Positions 1-5,495 of a stretch of 19,017 nt of DNA are shown here, one piece after another. The notes beneath the pieces are model-generated. The model was not told where the DNA came from, made no database searches, and saw nothing but the letters and a program-made list of their open reading frames with translations. Position numbers and translations under genes: made by a program. Position 1 is the stretch's first letter. The number at the start of each line of letters is the position of its first letter. The DNA is from an uncultured Ruminococcus sp. (GTDB taxonomy: Bacteria; Bacillota; Clostridia; Oscillospirales; Ruminococcaceae), in assembly GCA_902464115.1 (NCBI GenBank), contig CABQIF010000029.1:1-19017 (forward strand), given 5' to 3'.

Positions 1-6
1 CGCAAA

Positions 7-54
7 TGTGGGCTACTCGCCCACACCTCGCCAACATTTTTGAAAAATTGTTGG
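7..54. repeat. Two adjacent inverted repeats at the left edge
   Basis: A 7-bp stem (TGTGGGC at 7-13 with GCCCACA at 19-25) is followed closely by a second inverted repeat (CCAACA at 31-36 with TGTTGG at 49-54) that encloses a T-run and an A-run. Neither stem ends in the uridine tract of a classic terminator in either direction. Two short plus-strand frames are open here, one ending at 125 and one near 139, but neither resembles a known protein. The stretch could be a dispersed intergenic repeat or the tail of an upstream unit outside the window. The structure is visible in the sequence; the role is unknown. Confidence 0.4.
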
Positions 55-128
55 ATCAAAAAACTTTTCTTTGCCTGCGGCTTAGTATTTGCAGCCAATG
101 TTCTAAAAAACAGCTTGTCTTCATGAAT

Positions 129-144
129 TGTTTCACGTGAAACA
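129..144. other. parS: parS site 1 (ParB/Spo0J binding palindrome)
   Basis: The 16 bases TGTTTCACGTGAAACA form a perfect palindrome and match the chromosomal parS consensus known from Bacillus subtilis and most bacteria with ParABS. ParB (Spo0J) binds this site as a CTP-dependent clamp and loads SMC/condensin, organising the origin region. The site ends 34 bp before the udp start codon, between the left-edge hairpins and the udp ribosome binding site. ParB bound here could therefore also affect udp transcription, which is an inference. No parA or parB gene lies in this window. Confidence 0.9.
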
Positions 145-166
145 GTATTCATGCTACAACTTTAAA

Positions 167-172
167 AGGAGG
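167..172 (+). promoter_or_regulatory. Ribosome binding site that fixes the udp start
   Basis: AGGAGG lies 6 bases before the ATG at 179. An upstream in-frame TTG at 128 would lengthen the protein by 17 residues, but it has no Shine-Dalgarno sequence and would place parS inside the coding region. The ATG at 179 is therefore preferred. Confidence 0.8.
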
Positions 173-178
173 TACTCC

Positions 179-952
179 ATGCAAGCAACCATTCCCTTTC
201 ATTTACAATGTGACCCGAAAAAAATTGCCCGTTATGTTCTGCTGCCCGGCGACCCCGGCAGAGTTCCGAAAATCGCTGCCTATCTGGAACAAGCAACCCT
301 TGTTTCCCAGAATCGGGAGTTTACCATTTACAGCGGTTTGCTGGACGGTGTTCCAGTCAGCGTTGCTTCAACCGGAATCGGCGGTGCATCTGCTGCCATT
401 GCCATGGAAGAATTGGTGCAGTGCGGAGCAGATACATTCCTTCGGGTTGGCACTTGCGGCGGTATGCAGCCAGAATTGATTCCCGGAACATTGATTCTCC
501 CGAACGGAGCAGTCCGAATGGAGGGAACTTCGAGAGAATATATGCCGATTGCCTTTCCAGCTGTTCCGGATTTTTCGTTGTTACAGCATCTGGCAGCCGC
601 TGCGGAGGCTTTGCAGTACACCTATCAAACCGGCGTGGTGCAGTGTAAGGATTCTTTTTATGGGCAGCACGATCCGGAACGAATGCCAGTGAAACAGGAA
701 TTGTTGTCGAATTGGGCAGCCTGGAAAGCCGGCGGCGTGTTGGCATCGGAGATGGAATCCGCAGCGTTGTTTGTAACCGCAGCGGTTTTGCATGTTCGGT
801 GTGCAACAGTACTGCATATGATTTGGAATCAGGAACGGGAGGAAGTTTCGGCAGAAACTGCCCAGCTTGACCCTGATACATCGATTCGAGTTGCGATTGC
901 CGCATTGCGGATGCAGATTGCAGCAGACCGGAAAACAGAAGAAGAGCGTTAA
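179..952 (+). CDS. udp: Uridine phosphorylase-like nucleoside phosphorylase (NP-I family)
   Basis: A 257-residue cytosolic enzyme of the PNP/UDP (NP-I) family. It probably catalyses reversible phosphorolysis of uridine, or a related nucleoside, to base plus ribose 1-phosphate in nucleoside salvage. Visible motifs are the phosphate loop GDPGRV (residues 24-29), REFT (46-49), STGIGGASAAIAMEEL (64-79), RVGTCGG (89-95) and the ribose-binding EMES (191-194). The segment SREYMPIAFPAVPDF (118-132) resembles Udp rather than DeoD or MtnN. Length matches the family (about 250). The start is set by an AGGAGG 6 bases upstream. The gene stands alone: parS sites lie 34 bp before it and 3 bp after it, and a bidirectional terminator follows. 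I could not identify a convincing promoter; a weak one may overlap parS. Substrate preference (uridine against other nucleosides) is not settled by sequence. Confidence 0.85.
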   Translation: MQATIPFHLQCDPKKIARYVLLPGDPGRVPKIAAYLEQATLVSQNREFTIYSGLLDGVPVSVASTGIGGASAAIAMEELVQCGADTFLRVGTCGGMQPELIPGTLILPNGAVRMEGTSREYMPIAFPAVPDFSLLQHLAAAAEALQYTYQTGVVQCKDSFYGQHDPERMPVKQELLSNWAAWKAGGVLASEMESAALFVTAAVLHVRCATVLHMIWNQEREEVSAETAQLDPDTSIRVAIAALRMQIAADRKTEEER

Positions 953-955
953 AAT

Positions 956-971
956 TGTTTCACGTGAAACA
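956..971. other. parS: parS site 2 (ParB/Spo0J binding palindrome)
   Basis: A second exact copy of TGTTTCACGTGAAACA begins 3 bases after the udp stop codon. It is identical in all 16 positions to the copy at 129-144, and the two sites are 827 bp apart. Clustered parS sites near the replication origin are typical in Firmicutes. I saw no other full match in the window. Confidence 0.9.
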
Positions 972-1019
972 GAAATAGAAATTGATATTGCCTGTGAGAA
1001 TCAAGTTCACAAAAAATAA

Positions 1020-1062
1020 AACCAGCAGACCCTTGTTTCAGACAAGAATCTGCTGGTTTTTC
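1020..1062. terminator. Bidirectional intrinsic terminator between udp and the lipoprotein gene
   Basis: ACCAGCAGA (1021-1029) pairs with TCTGCTGGT (1049-1057). An inner CTTG/CAAG extension strengthens the stem. A T-run follows on the plus strand and an A-run precedes it, so it can stop both udp transcription and the convergent lipoprotein transcript that ends at 1089. Confidence 0.85.
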
Positions 1063-1088
1063 TGTATCAAAATGCAGTTAGAATTTTC

Positions 1089-1862
1089 TTACGGTGTATA
1101 GCTGATGGTGACATATGCCAGCACATCATTGGCAAATTCAAACTTATAGGAGCTGTTACCATAATACTTTTCCGCTTCCTTTTCATAAGTATAGGATTCC
1201 GAATGATAATCGCTGTCATCCGACTGGTAAGTATAAATGTTGTCTGGGTCAGGTTCTCCGGAGTTGGCAAGCAGTTCTTCCTGTGTCATGGTCAGTGGGA
1301 AGTTAAATTCCAGAATATCTTGCGGTTCATCGTAAATCGGCATGTATACATTATCAATAAAGCATTCCGAAGCCTTCTTGTTATCGGAAGAATCATTCAG
1401 TACCCGAACCTGTGCAAACGAGCGTTCGCCGAGTTTAATTTCAAAAGAGGAAGATTCATAGCGTGGGTTGATGTTATTGCCGGCGTTTGCCAAGTCATTT
1501 TCATCGAACGGAACGCCGTCATCAATCAGTTCCTGTAAGGTGGTCTTTCCGAGTGTATAGGTCTTTCCATTAATTTTAAAACTCATGTTGTCGAAGTCTG
1601 CCCACAAGGTTCCGTCTTTGCTGGTATCCTTTTCTTTGGCAGCTGTTGTTGTTTCTGCATCTTCTGCATCAGCAGATGCTTCAGCTGTTGTTTCTGTTTC
1701 TTCGGCTTCTGATTCTGTGGTTGTTTCTGCTTCTGTTGCTGTCGTTGCAGCAGTTGTTTCCGCTACGCTGGAAGAATCATCTGTTGTGTTGCTGCCGCAT
1801 CCCGTCAGCAGGCAACCAGCCATCAGGCTCAGAAACAGGCAGATAGAAAGTGCTTTTTTCAT
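1089..1862 (-). CDS. Secreted lipoprotein of unknown function
   Basis: A 257-residue predicted lipoprotein whose function I do not recognise. The N-terminus has KK, a hydrophobic core and two successive lipobox-like motifs, LMAGC (Cys17) and LLTGC (Cys22); the second is the more usual cleavage site. Residues about 25-82 are a Thr/Ser/Ala/Glu/Asp-rich linker that would hold the C-terminal domain away from the membrane. The domain (about 83-257) is acidic and rich in Tyr, Asn and Ser. It shows no catalytic motif I can name. The ATG at 1862 has AGAGGAG at 1873-1879 and gives a proper signal peptide; the longer open frame runs back through the tRNA genes and is not real. It lies just after the tRNA terminator and may depend on a weak promoter or on read-through. 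It converges with udp. Confidence 0.8.
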   Translation of the reverse strand: MKKALSICLFLSLMAGCLLTGCGSNTTDDSSSVAETTAATTATEAETTTESEAEETETTAEASADAEDAETTTAAKEKDTSKDGTLWADFDNMSFKINGKTYTLGKTTLQELIDDGVPFDENDLANAGNNINPRYESSSFEIKLGERSFAQVRVLNDSSDNKKASECFIDNVYMPIYDEPQDILEFNFPLTMTQEELLANSGEPDPDNIYTYQSDDSDYHSESYTYEKEAEKYYGNSSYKFEFANDVLAYVTISYTP

Positions 1863-1903
1863 GTTGTCAAAACTCCTCTTTTTCCAAATTTCCCATAAAA
1901 CAC

Positions 1904-1937
1904 AAAAAGCCTTAGAAGTTTTCATTCCAAGGCTTTT
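1904..1937 (-). terminator. Terminator of the tRNA operon
   Basis: On the minus strand AAAAGCCTT (1937-1929) pairs with AAGGCTTTT (1913-1905), a 9-bp stem with a 15-base loop ending in a U-run. It begins 3 bases beyond the CCA end of tRNA-Glu. Confidence 0.8.
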
Positions 1938-1940
1938 GAT

Positions 1941-2015
1941 TGGTGACCCGTACGGGAATCGAACCCATGATTCCGCCGTGAAAGGGCGGTGTCTTAACCT
2001 CTTGACCAACGGGCC
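1941..2015 (-). tRNA. tRNA-Glu (anticodon UUC)
   Basis: The 75-nt gene folds into a full cloverleaf. The acceptor GGCCCGT pairs with ACGGGTC, including one G-U pair. The anticodon stem CCGCC/GGCGG encloses a loop CTTTCAC with anticodon TTC. The T-arm is ATGGG-TTCGATT-CCCGT, and the CCA end is encoded. It is transcribed second in a two-tRNA operon, 5 bases after tRNA-Met. It would be charged by the GluRS encoded at 10717-12168. Confidence 0.97.
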
Positions 2016-2020
2016 AGAAA

Positions 2021-2097
2021 TGGTAGCGGCAGCAGGATTCGAACCAGCGACCAATCGGGTATGAACCGAGTACTCTAGCCAACTGAGCTATGCCGCC
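2021..2097 (-). tRNA. tRNA-Met (anticodon CAU), probably elongator, with stem mismatches
   Basis: This 77-nt gene has acceptor GGCGGCA/TGCCGCT (first pair G-U), D-stem GCTC/GAGT, anticodon loop TTCATAC, T-loop TTCGAAT and an encoded CCA. The C29-G41 pair and the paired 1-72 position argue against initiator tRNA. It does not resemble the usual Ile2 (k2C) tRNA. Two stem positions do not pair: C27 against U43 in the anticodon stem and U51 against U63 in the T-stem. It is the promoter-proximal tRNA of the pair. Confidence 0.93.
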
Positions 2098-2149
2098 ACC
2101 TGTCATCAACAGATCCAAGCAGAACACATTTCATTTCTGCGACTTTTAT

Positions 2150-2178
2150 AGTATACTACAAAAACGGCAAAAAGTCAA
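2150..2178 (-). promoter_or_regulatory. Sigma-A promoter of the tRNA operon
   Basis: On the minus strand TTGACT (2178-2173) and TATACT (2155-2150) are separated by exactly 17 bases. A T/A-rich stretch lies upstream (2180-2220) and could act as an UP element. Transcription should start near 2143, about 46 bases before tRNA-Met. Confidence 0.85.
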
Positions 2179-2251
2179 GCTTTTTTTCAAAAAAAATGAT
2201 TTTTGTTAAAAAAGACGAAAAATAGGGGAAAATTTCAGTGAAAATAGCGAG

Positions 2252-2308
2252 TTTCAACAATTCTTTCAACCTTTCAACAGACTTGCTAAAAATTGGATGT
2301 CCCAATTT
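2252..2308. repeat. Triple TTTCAAC direct repeat and a 7-bp inverted repeat upstream of the rimO promoter
   Basis: The 315-bp gap between tRNA-Met and rimO holds two divergent promoters plus this block. TTTCAAC occurs at 2252-2258, 2264-2270 and 2272-2278. AAATTGG (2290-2296) faces CCAATTT (2302-2308) across a 5-base spacer and ends 7 bp before the -35 box. Such an arrangement can be an operator, but no regulator is identified. Confidence 0.4.
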
Positions 2309-2315
2309 CTGATTC

Positions 2316-2344
2316 TTGACACATAGTCGGTTTCATGGTATACT
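2316..2344 (+). promoter_or_regulatory. Sigma-A promoter of the rimO operon
   Basis: TTGACA (2316-2321) and TATACT (2339-2344) are separated by 17 bases, nearly a perfect consensus. Transcription should start near 2351, giving a leader of about 65 bases before rimO. It is divergent from the tRNA promoter. Confidence 0.88.
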
Positions 2345-2357
2345 AAATGATAAGTAT

Positions 2358-2385
2358 GCTGTGAACTCCTTCACAGCCATTTTTT
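2358..2385 (+). terminator. Terminator-like hairpin in the rimO leader (possible attenuator)
   Basis: GCTGTGAA (2358-2365) pairs with TTCACAGC (2370-2377) across a 4-base loop; CA and six T residues follow. It lies almost at the predicted transcript start, so any transcript from the TTGACA promoter would contain it at its 5' end. It may act as an attenuator, as a 5' stabilising hairpin, or as a stop for upstream plus-strand transcription. Confidence 0.6.
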
Positions 2386-2418
2386 CAGAAAAACGCAAGC
2401 AGAAAGGCGGTTATGAAT

Positions 2419-3753
2419 ATGCCAATTCGTGTAGGGATGGTATCCCTTGGATGTTCAAAAAACTTGGTAGACAGCGAACGAATGCTGTTTAAACTCCGGA
2501 AACATGGTTATACCCTGGTCAAAGAACCGGGTGATGCAGATGTTGTGGTTGTCAACACCTGCGGTTTTATTCAGTCGGCAAAAGAAGAGGCAATTGAAAC
2601 GATTCTGGAACTGGCAGAACTGAAAGCAGAGGGCACGATTCAGAAAATCATTCTGACGGGCTGCCTGACCGAACGGTATCAGGAAGAAGTTGCAGATCAG
2701 TTTGAAGAAGTGGATGCCGTTGTTGGAATCGGCAACCAGAAAGACATTGTTTCGATTTTGGAATCGGTTCTGAAGAAAGACAGAGTGGTACAATTCGCTC
2801 CGAAAAGCGATGCAGAGTTGATTGGCGATCGGATTATTACAACGCTGCCGTTCTACTCCTATTTAAAGGTTGCAGAGGGGTGCAGCAATCGTTGCAGCTA
2901 CTGTGCAATTCCAAAGATTCGAGGCCCATACCGCAGCGTACCGATGGAAGAGGTGCTGGAAGAGGCAAATCGGCTTGCAGAACGTGGTGTAACGGAATTG
3001 ATCGTCATTGCACAGGATACCACGCAGTACGGGAAAGACCTGTATGGAGAATCCCGCCTGCCGCAGCTGCTGAAAGCTCTCTGTGAAATTCCAACCGTGC
3101 ATTGGGTGCGGGTGCTGTACTGTTATCCGGAACGGATTACAGACGAACTGCTCGATGTGATGGCAGCAGAAGAAAAGATTGTAAAATATCTGGATATTCC
3201 GATTCAGCATTGTGATGGAGAAATTCTCCGCCGGATGTATCGTCCGGGCAATGAAACGATGCTGCGGAATCTGATTGCAAAGATTCGGGAGAAAATGCCA
3301 GATGTCACCCTGCGAACCACATTGATTACTGGCTTCCCGGGCGAAACGAAAGAGCAGTTCAACGCTCTGGGCGATTTCGTGCAGGATATGCAGTTTGACC
3401 GGCTGGGCTGTTTTGCCTACTCGGAAGAAGAGGGAACAGACGCTGCCGAATACGAAGATCAGATTGATGAAGAAACCCGGGAACATCGGGCAGAAATCCT
3501 GATGCAGCAGCAGGCAGAATTGCACGCAGAAAAGAATGCTGCAAAAATCGGCACACAGATGGAAGCGGTCATTGAAGGCTTTGACCCGTGGGCAGGCTGC
3601 TATTTTGGCAGAACACGGGCAGATGCACCGGAGATTGACGGAAAAATCTTCATCCGCCGGACGAAGGAACACCAGTGCGGTGACTATGTACAGGTAGAAG
3701 TCTTTGATACGATGGATTACGACCTGCTGGCAGAGGAGGTAGAAGAAGCATGA
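2419..3753 (+). CDS. rimO: Ribosomal protein S12 methylthiotransferase RimO
   Basis: A radical-SAM methylthiotransferase that adds a methylthio group to a conserved aspartate of ribosomal protein S12. Counting from the ATG at 2419 (444 residues), the N-terminal UPF0004 domain carries the auxiliary-cluster cysteines C12 (SLGCSKNLVDSE, typical of RimO rather than MiaB), C48 (NTCGF) and C82 (TGCLT). The radical-SAM motif is CSNRCSYC (C155, C159, C162). The last 65 residues or so fit a TRAM RNA-binding domain. An in-frame ATG at 2413 is also possible, but AAGGCGG at 2404-2410 is spaced 8 bases from 2419 and only 2 from 2413. The stop overlaps the pgsA start (ATGA), so the two are translationally coupled. 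Transcription is from the 2316-2344 promoter through a hairpin leader. Confidence 0.95.
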   Translation: MPIRVGMVSLGCSKNLVDSERMLFKLRKHGYTLVKEPGDADVVVVNTCGFIQSAKEEAIETILELAELKAEGTIQKIILTGCLTERYQEEVADQFEEVDAVVGIGNQKDIVSILESVLKKDRVVQFAPKSDAELIGDRIITTLPFYSYLKVAEGCSNRCSYCAIPKIRGPYRSVPMEEVLEEANRLAERGVTELIVIAQDTTQYGKDLYGESRLPQLLKALCEIPTVHWVRVLYCYPERITDELLDVMAAEEKIVKYLDIPIQHCDGEILRRMYRPGNETMLRNLIAKIREKMPDVTLRTTLITGFPGETKEQFNALGDFVQDMQFDRLGCFAYSEEEGTDAAEYEDQIDEETREHRAEILMQQQAELHAEKNAAKIGTQMEAVIEGFDPWAGCYFGRTRADAPEIDGKIFIRRTKEHQCGDYVQVEVFDTMDYDLLAEEVEEA

Positions 3754-4325
3754 ATTTGCCGAACAAGCTAACGTGCCTGCGAGTATTGCTGATTCCAGTA
3801 TTTTTGATTTTCCTGTACATTGGAGCAATTCCCTATCATTTTTTGTTGGCGTTGGTGGTCTTTGCCGCAGCATCTATTACAGATGCCTTGGATGGAAAGA
3901 TTGCCCGTGCACGGGGCTTGGTAACGAATTTCGGGAAATTTCTCGACCCGCTGGCAGATAAAGTGTTGGTCATTACTGCTCTGCTGGCATTTATCGAGCT
4001 GGACGAAATGCAGATTTCAGCCATTCCAGTGATGATTATCGTAGCAAGGGAATTTATGGTTTCCGGGTTGCGGATGCTGACCGCCAGCGAAGGCGTTGTA
4101 GTTGCTGCTGGCATCTGGGGCAAGCTGAAAACAGCGTTTACTATGGTAACGATTGTTGCCATCTTAATTTACTGTTCGCTGACAGGAGATTTCAACTGTG
4201 CGATTCCGGAAGCCGTTAAAACATGGGGCTTGAATGGATTGCTTTGGATTTCCACCGCTCTGACGATTATTTCTGGATGCGGATACTTAAAGGGCTACTG
4301 GTCTTATATCAATACCGATAAATAA
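3750..4325 (+). CDS. pgsA: CDP-diacylglycerol--glycerol-3-phosphate 3-phosphatidyltransferase
   Basis: A 191-residue integral membrane enzyme that makes phosphatidylglycerol phosphate from CDP-diacylglycerol and glycerol 3-phosphate, the committed step to phosphatidylglycerol and cardiolipin. The CDP-alcohol phosphotransferase signature is complete: D45, D48-G49, A52-R53, G62, D66 and D70. Several hydrophobic helices are visible (about 12-24, 30-42, 73-83, 88-100, 130-147 and 165-180). Length is normal for PgsA. The ATG overlaps the rimO stop by 4 bases. A lipoprotein gene follows 21 bases after the stop and is probably cotranscribed. Phosphatidylglycerol is the diacylglyceryl donor for lipoproteins, so the neighbourhood is at least functionally consistent. 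Confidence 0.94.
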   Translation: MNLPNKLTCLRVLLIPVFLIFLYIGAIPYHFLLALVVFAAASITDALDGKIARARGLVTNFGKFLDPLADKVLVITALLAFIELDEMQISAIPVMIIVAREFMVSGLRMLTASEGVVVAAGIWGKLKTAFTMVTIVAILIYCSLTGDFNCAIPEAVKTWGLNGLLWISTALTIISGCGYLKGYWSYINTDK

Positions 4326-4346
4326 CAGGAAAGGATATAACCTACC

Positions 4347-5054
4347 ATGATGAAAAAAGGATTGGCTGCCACCGCAGCCCTGTTGATGCTATTGACCGCT
4401 ACTGGATGCAGCGATAAGGATACATCATCTTCCACTGCAGATTCTTCCGTTGTCACCACTGTGGAAACAGAAAACACCGAAGCAACTACAACGGCTGATA
4501 CAGAGGCATCCATGCCGCAGGAAGAAGAATTGGATGCAACCCCGATTCCATTTGAAGACATTACCTTTCAAATTCCGTCTGGTTGGGGTAATTTGAATGT
4601 TGAAAATTTAGGTGTTTGGTATCCGGATGATGGGTCGGGTTCGTTGACCGTGCAGTGTTTTCCAGCAGATGAACTGGAAATCACTGGAACGGATGAAAAA
4701 GATTTGCTGAAGAACATCGGGCAGAATCTCGCAAAGGGACAGACCATTTTCTCTGAGGTTTGGAACGAATTGCAGGGAACAGATGCCTATGCCATCACTT
4801 ATTCGCCGGAAACGGATAAAGACACGGCTCAGAAAGTCAACCTTTCCGTTTTGTTCTATGTGAACGATATGCCATATGCCATGACATTTGCAAACTATAC
4901 TGGAACGAGTCCGGTTTTGAAAAATGCCAGTGCGATTATAGACACAGTGCGGTTTCAAGATGCAACCAATACAACAGATACAACTGACACAGCAACCGAT
5001 GAAACCGATACAGAAACAGAAGCGGAAGATACCACCAGCGAGAGCGAAAATTAA
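4347..5054 (+). CDS. Secreted lipoprotein with acidic Thr-rich tail, function unknown
   Basis: A 235-residue predicted lipoprotein. It has a signal peptide with MMKKG and a hydrophobic stretch ending in TATGC (Cys21). A Thr/Ser/Glu linker spans about 24-58. The globular domain (about 59-207) begins with a segment like FEDITFQIPSGW and has alternating strands. This loosely recalls the MOG1/PsbP/DcrB-like fold of small lipoproteins, but I would not assign it from sequence. The last 27 residues are almost only Thr, Asp, Glu, Ala and Ser. AGGAAAGGA (4327-4335) precedes the ATG; a second ATG directly follows. It is the last gene of the rimO-pgsA operon and is closed by the terminator at 5087-5130. 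Confidence 0.82.
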   Translation: MMKKGLAATAALLMLLTATGCSDKDTSSSTADSSVVTTVETENTEATTTADTEASMPQEEELDATPIPFEDITFQIPSGWGNLNVENLGVWYPDDGSGSLTVQCFPADELEITGTDEKDLLKNIGQNLAKGQTIFSEVWNELQGTDAYAITYSPETDKDTAQKVNLSVLFYVNDMPYAMTFANYTGTSPVLKNASAIIDTVRFQDATNTTDTTDTATDETDTETEAEDTTSESEN

Positions 5055-5086
5055 GAACTCCAACCATAAAACATGACACAAAAAGA

Positions 5087-5130
5087 AGCCGCACAGCAGA
5101 AGAGATTTTCTCTTCGCTGTGCGGCTTTTT
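5087..5130. terminator. Strong bidirectional terminator between convergent operons
   Basis: AGCCGCACAGC (5087-5097) pairs with GCTGTGCGGCT (5116-5126), extended by an inner GAAGAG/CTCTTC stem. T residues follow on the plus strand and A residues precede it. It closes both the rimO-pgsA-lipoprotein operon and the convergent ABC operon ending at 5155. Confidence 0.92.
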
Positions 5131-5154
5131 ACGGTTGTAGAATCGGGGCTGCCG

Positions 5155-5448
5155 TTAGGCATTTTGCTTTTGCTCGTCCGGCAATCCACGGGAAAGCCAG
5201 GTAGCTGCTAAGTCCAATGCTGCATACAAGGACGGTCGCTTGGCAGTTCGGAGGCTTTTGTTTTCATCGGTGGACAAATCATAGACCTGTAATTCGCTGG
5301 CAATCGGAATGACACCGCTGGTATCTTTCTTGGTGACACGAATCATAATGACGTGCGGCTCGCACATATAGCCATAGTAAAAGCAATCGCCGGAACGTAC
5401 CAACGGATAGCCTTTGTAAAAGAGAAAATTTTGCTCCACGATACCCAT
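5155..5448 (-). CDS. Small protein of unknown function, last gene of the ABC operon
   Basis: A 97-residue soluble protein with no signal peptide or membrane segment. The first half is rich in Tyr, Val, Phe and Ile and looks like a compact beta-sheet (GYPLVRSGDCFYYGYM near 13-28, then HVIMIRV). The C-terminal third (about 68-90) looks helical. I know no named family for it. The ATG at 5448 directly abuts an AAAGG sequence, which is too close to act as its ribosome binding site. A GTG three codons later, at 5439, has the same AAAGG at 9 bases and could be the true start. It begins 47 bases after the DUF4340 gene on the same strand and ends at the shared terminator, so it is probably the last gene of that operon. 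Confidence 0.7.
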   Translation of the reverse strand: MGIVEQNFLFYKGYPLVRSGDCFYYGYMCEPHVIMIRVTKKDTSGVIPIASELQVYDLSTDENKSLRTAKRPSLYAALDLAATWLSRGLPDEQKQNA

Positions 5449-5495
5449 CCTTTCTTTGTGTAACTTGGTTTATGTCTGTTGTTTGGGCGGAGAAC

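Noticed and set aside
1863..2054. N-terminal extension of the lipoprotein gene through the tRNA region
   Set aside because: It runs across tRNA-Glu and part of tRNA-Met plus their terminator. The ATG at 1862 gives a proper lipoprotein signal peptide and has its own ribosome binding site.
2021..2097. Initiator tRNA-fMet or tRNA-Ile2 for the CAU gene
   Set aside because: The first acceptor pair is G-U rather than an unpaired C-A, and pair 29-41 is C-G rather than G-C, unlike initiator tRNA. The body does not resemble the usual Firmicutes Ile2 tRNA. Elongator Met fits best.
2863..3873. Long minus-strand open frame opposite rimO
   Set aside because: It is antisense to rimO, which carries all RimO cysteine motifs. 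The antisense translation is Cys/Phe/His-rich without family features.
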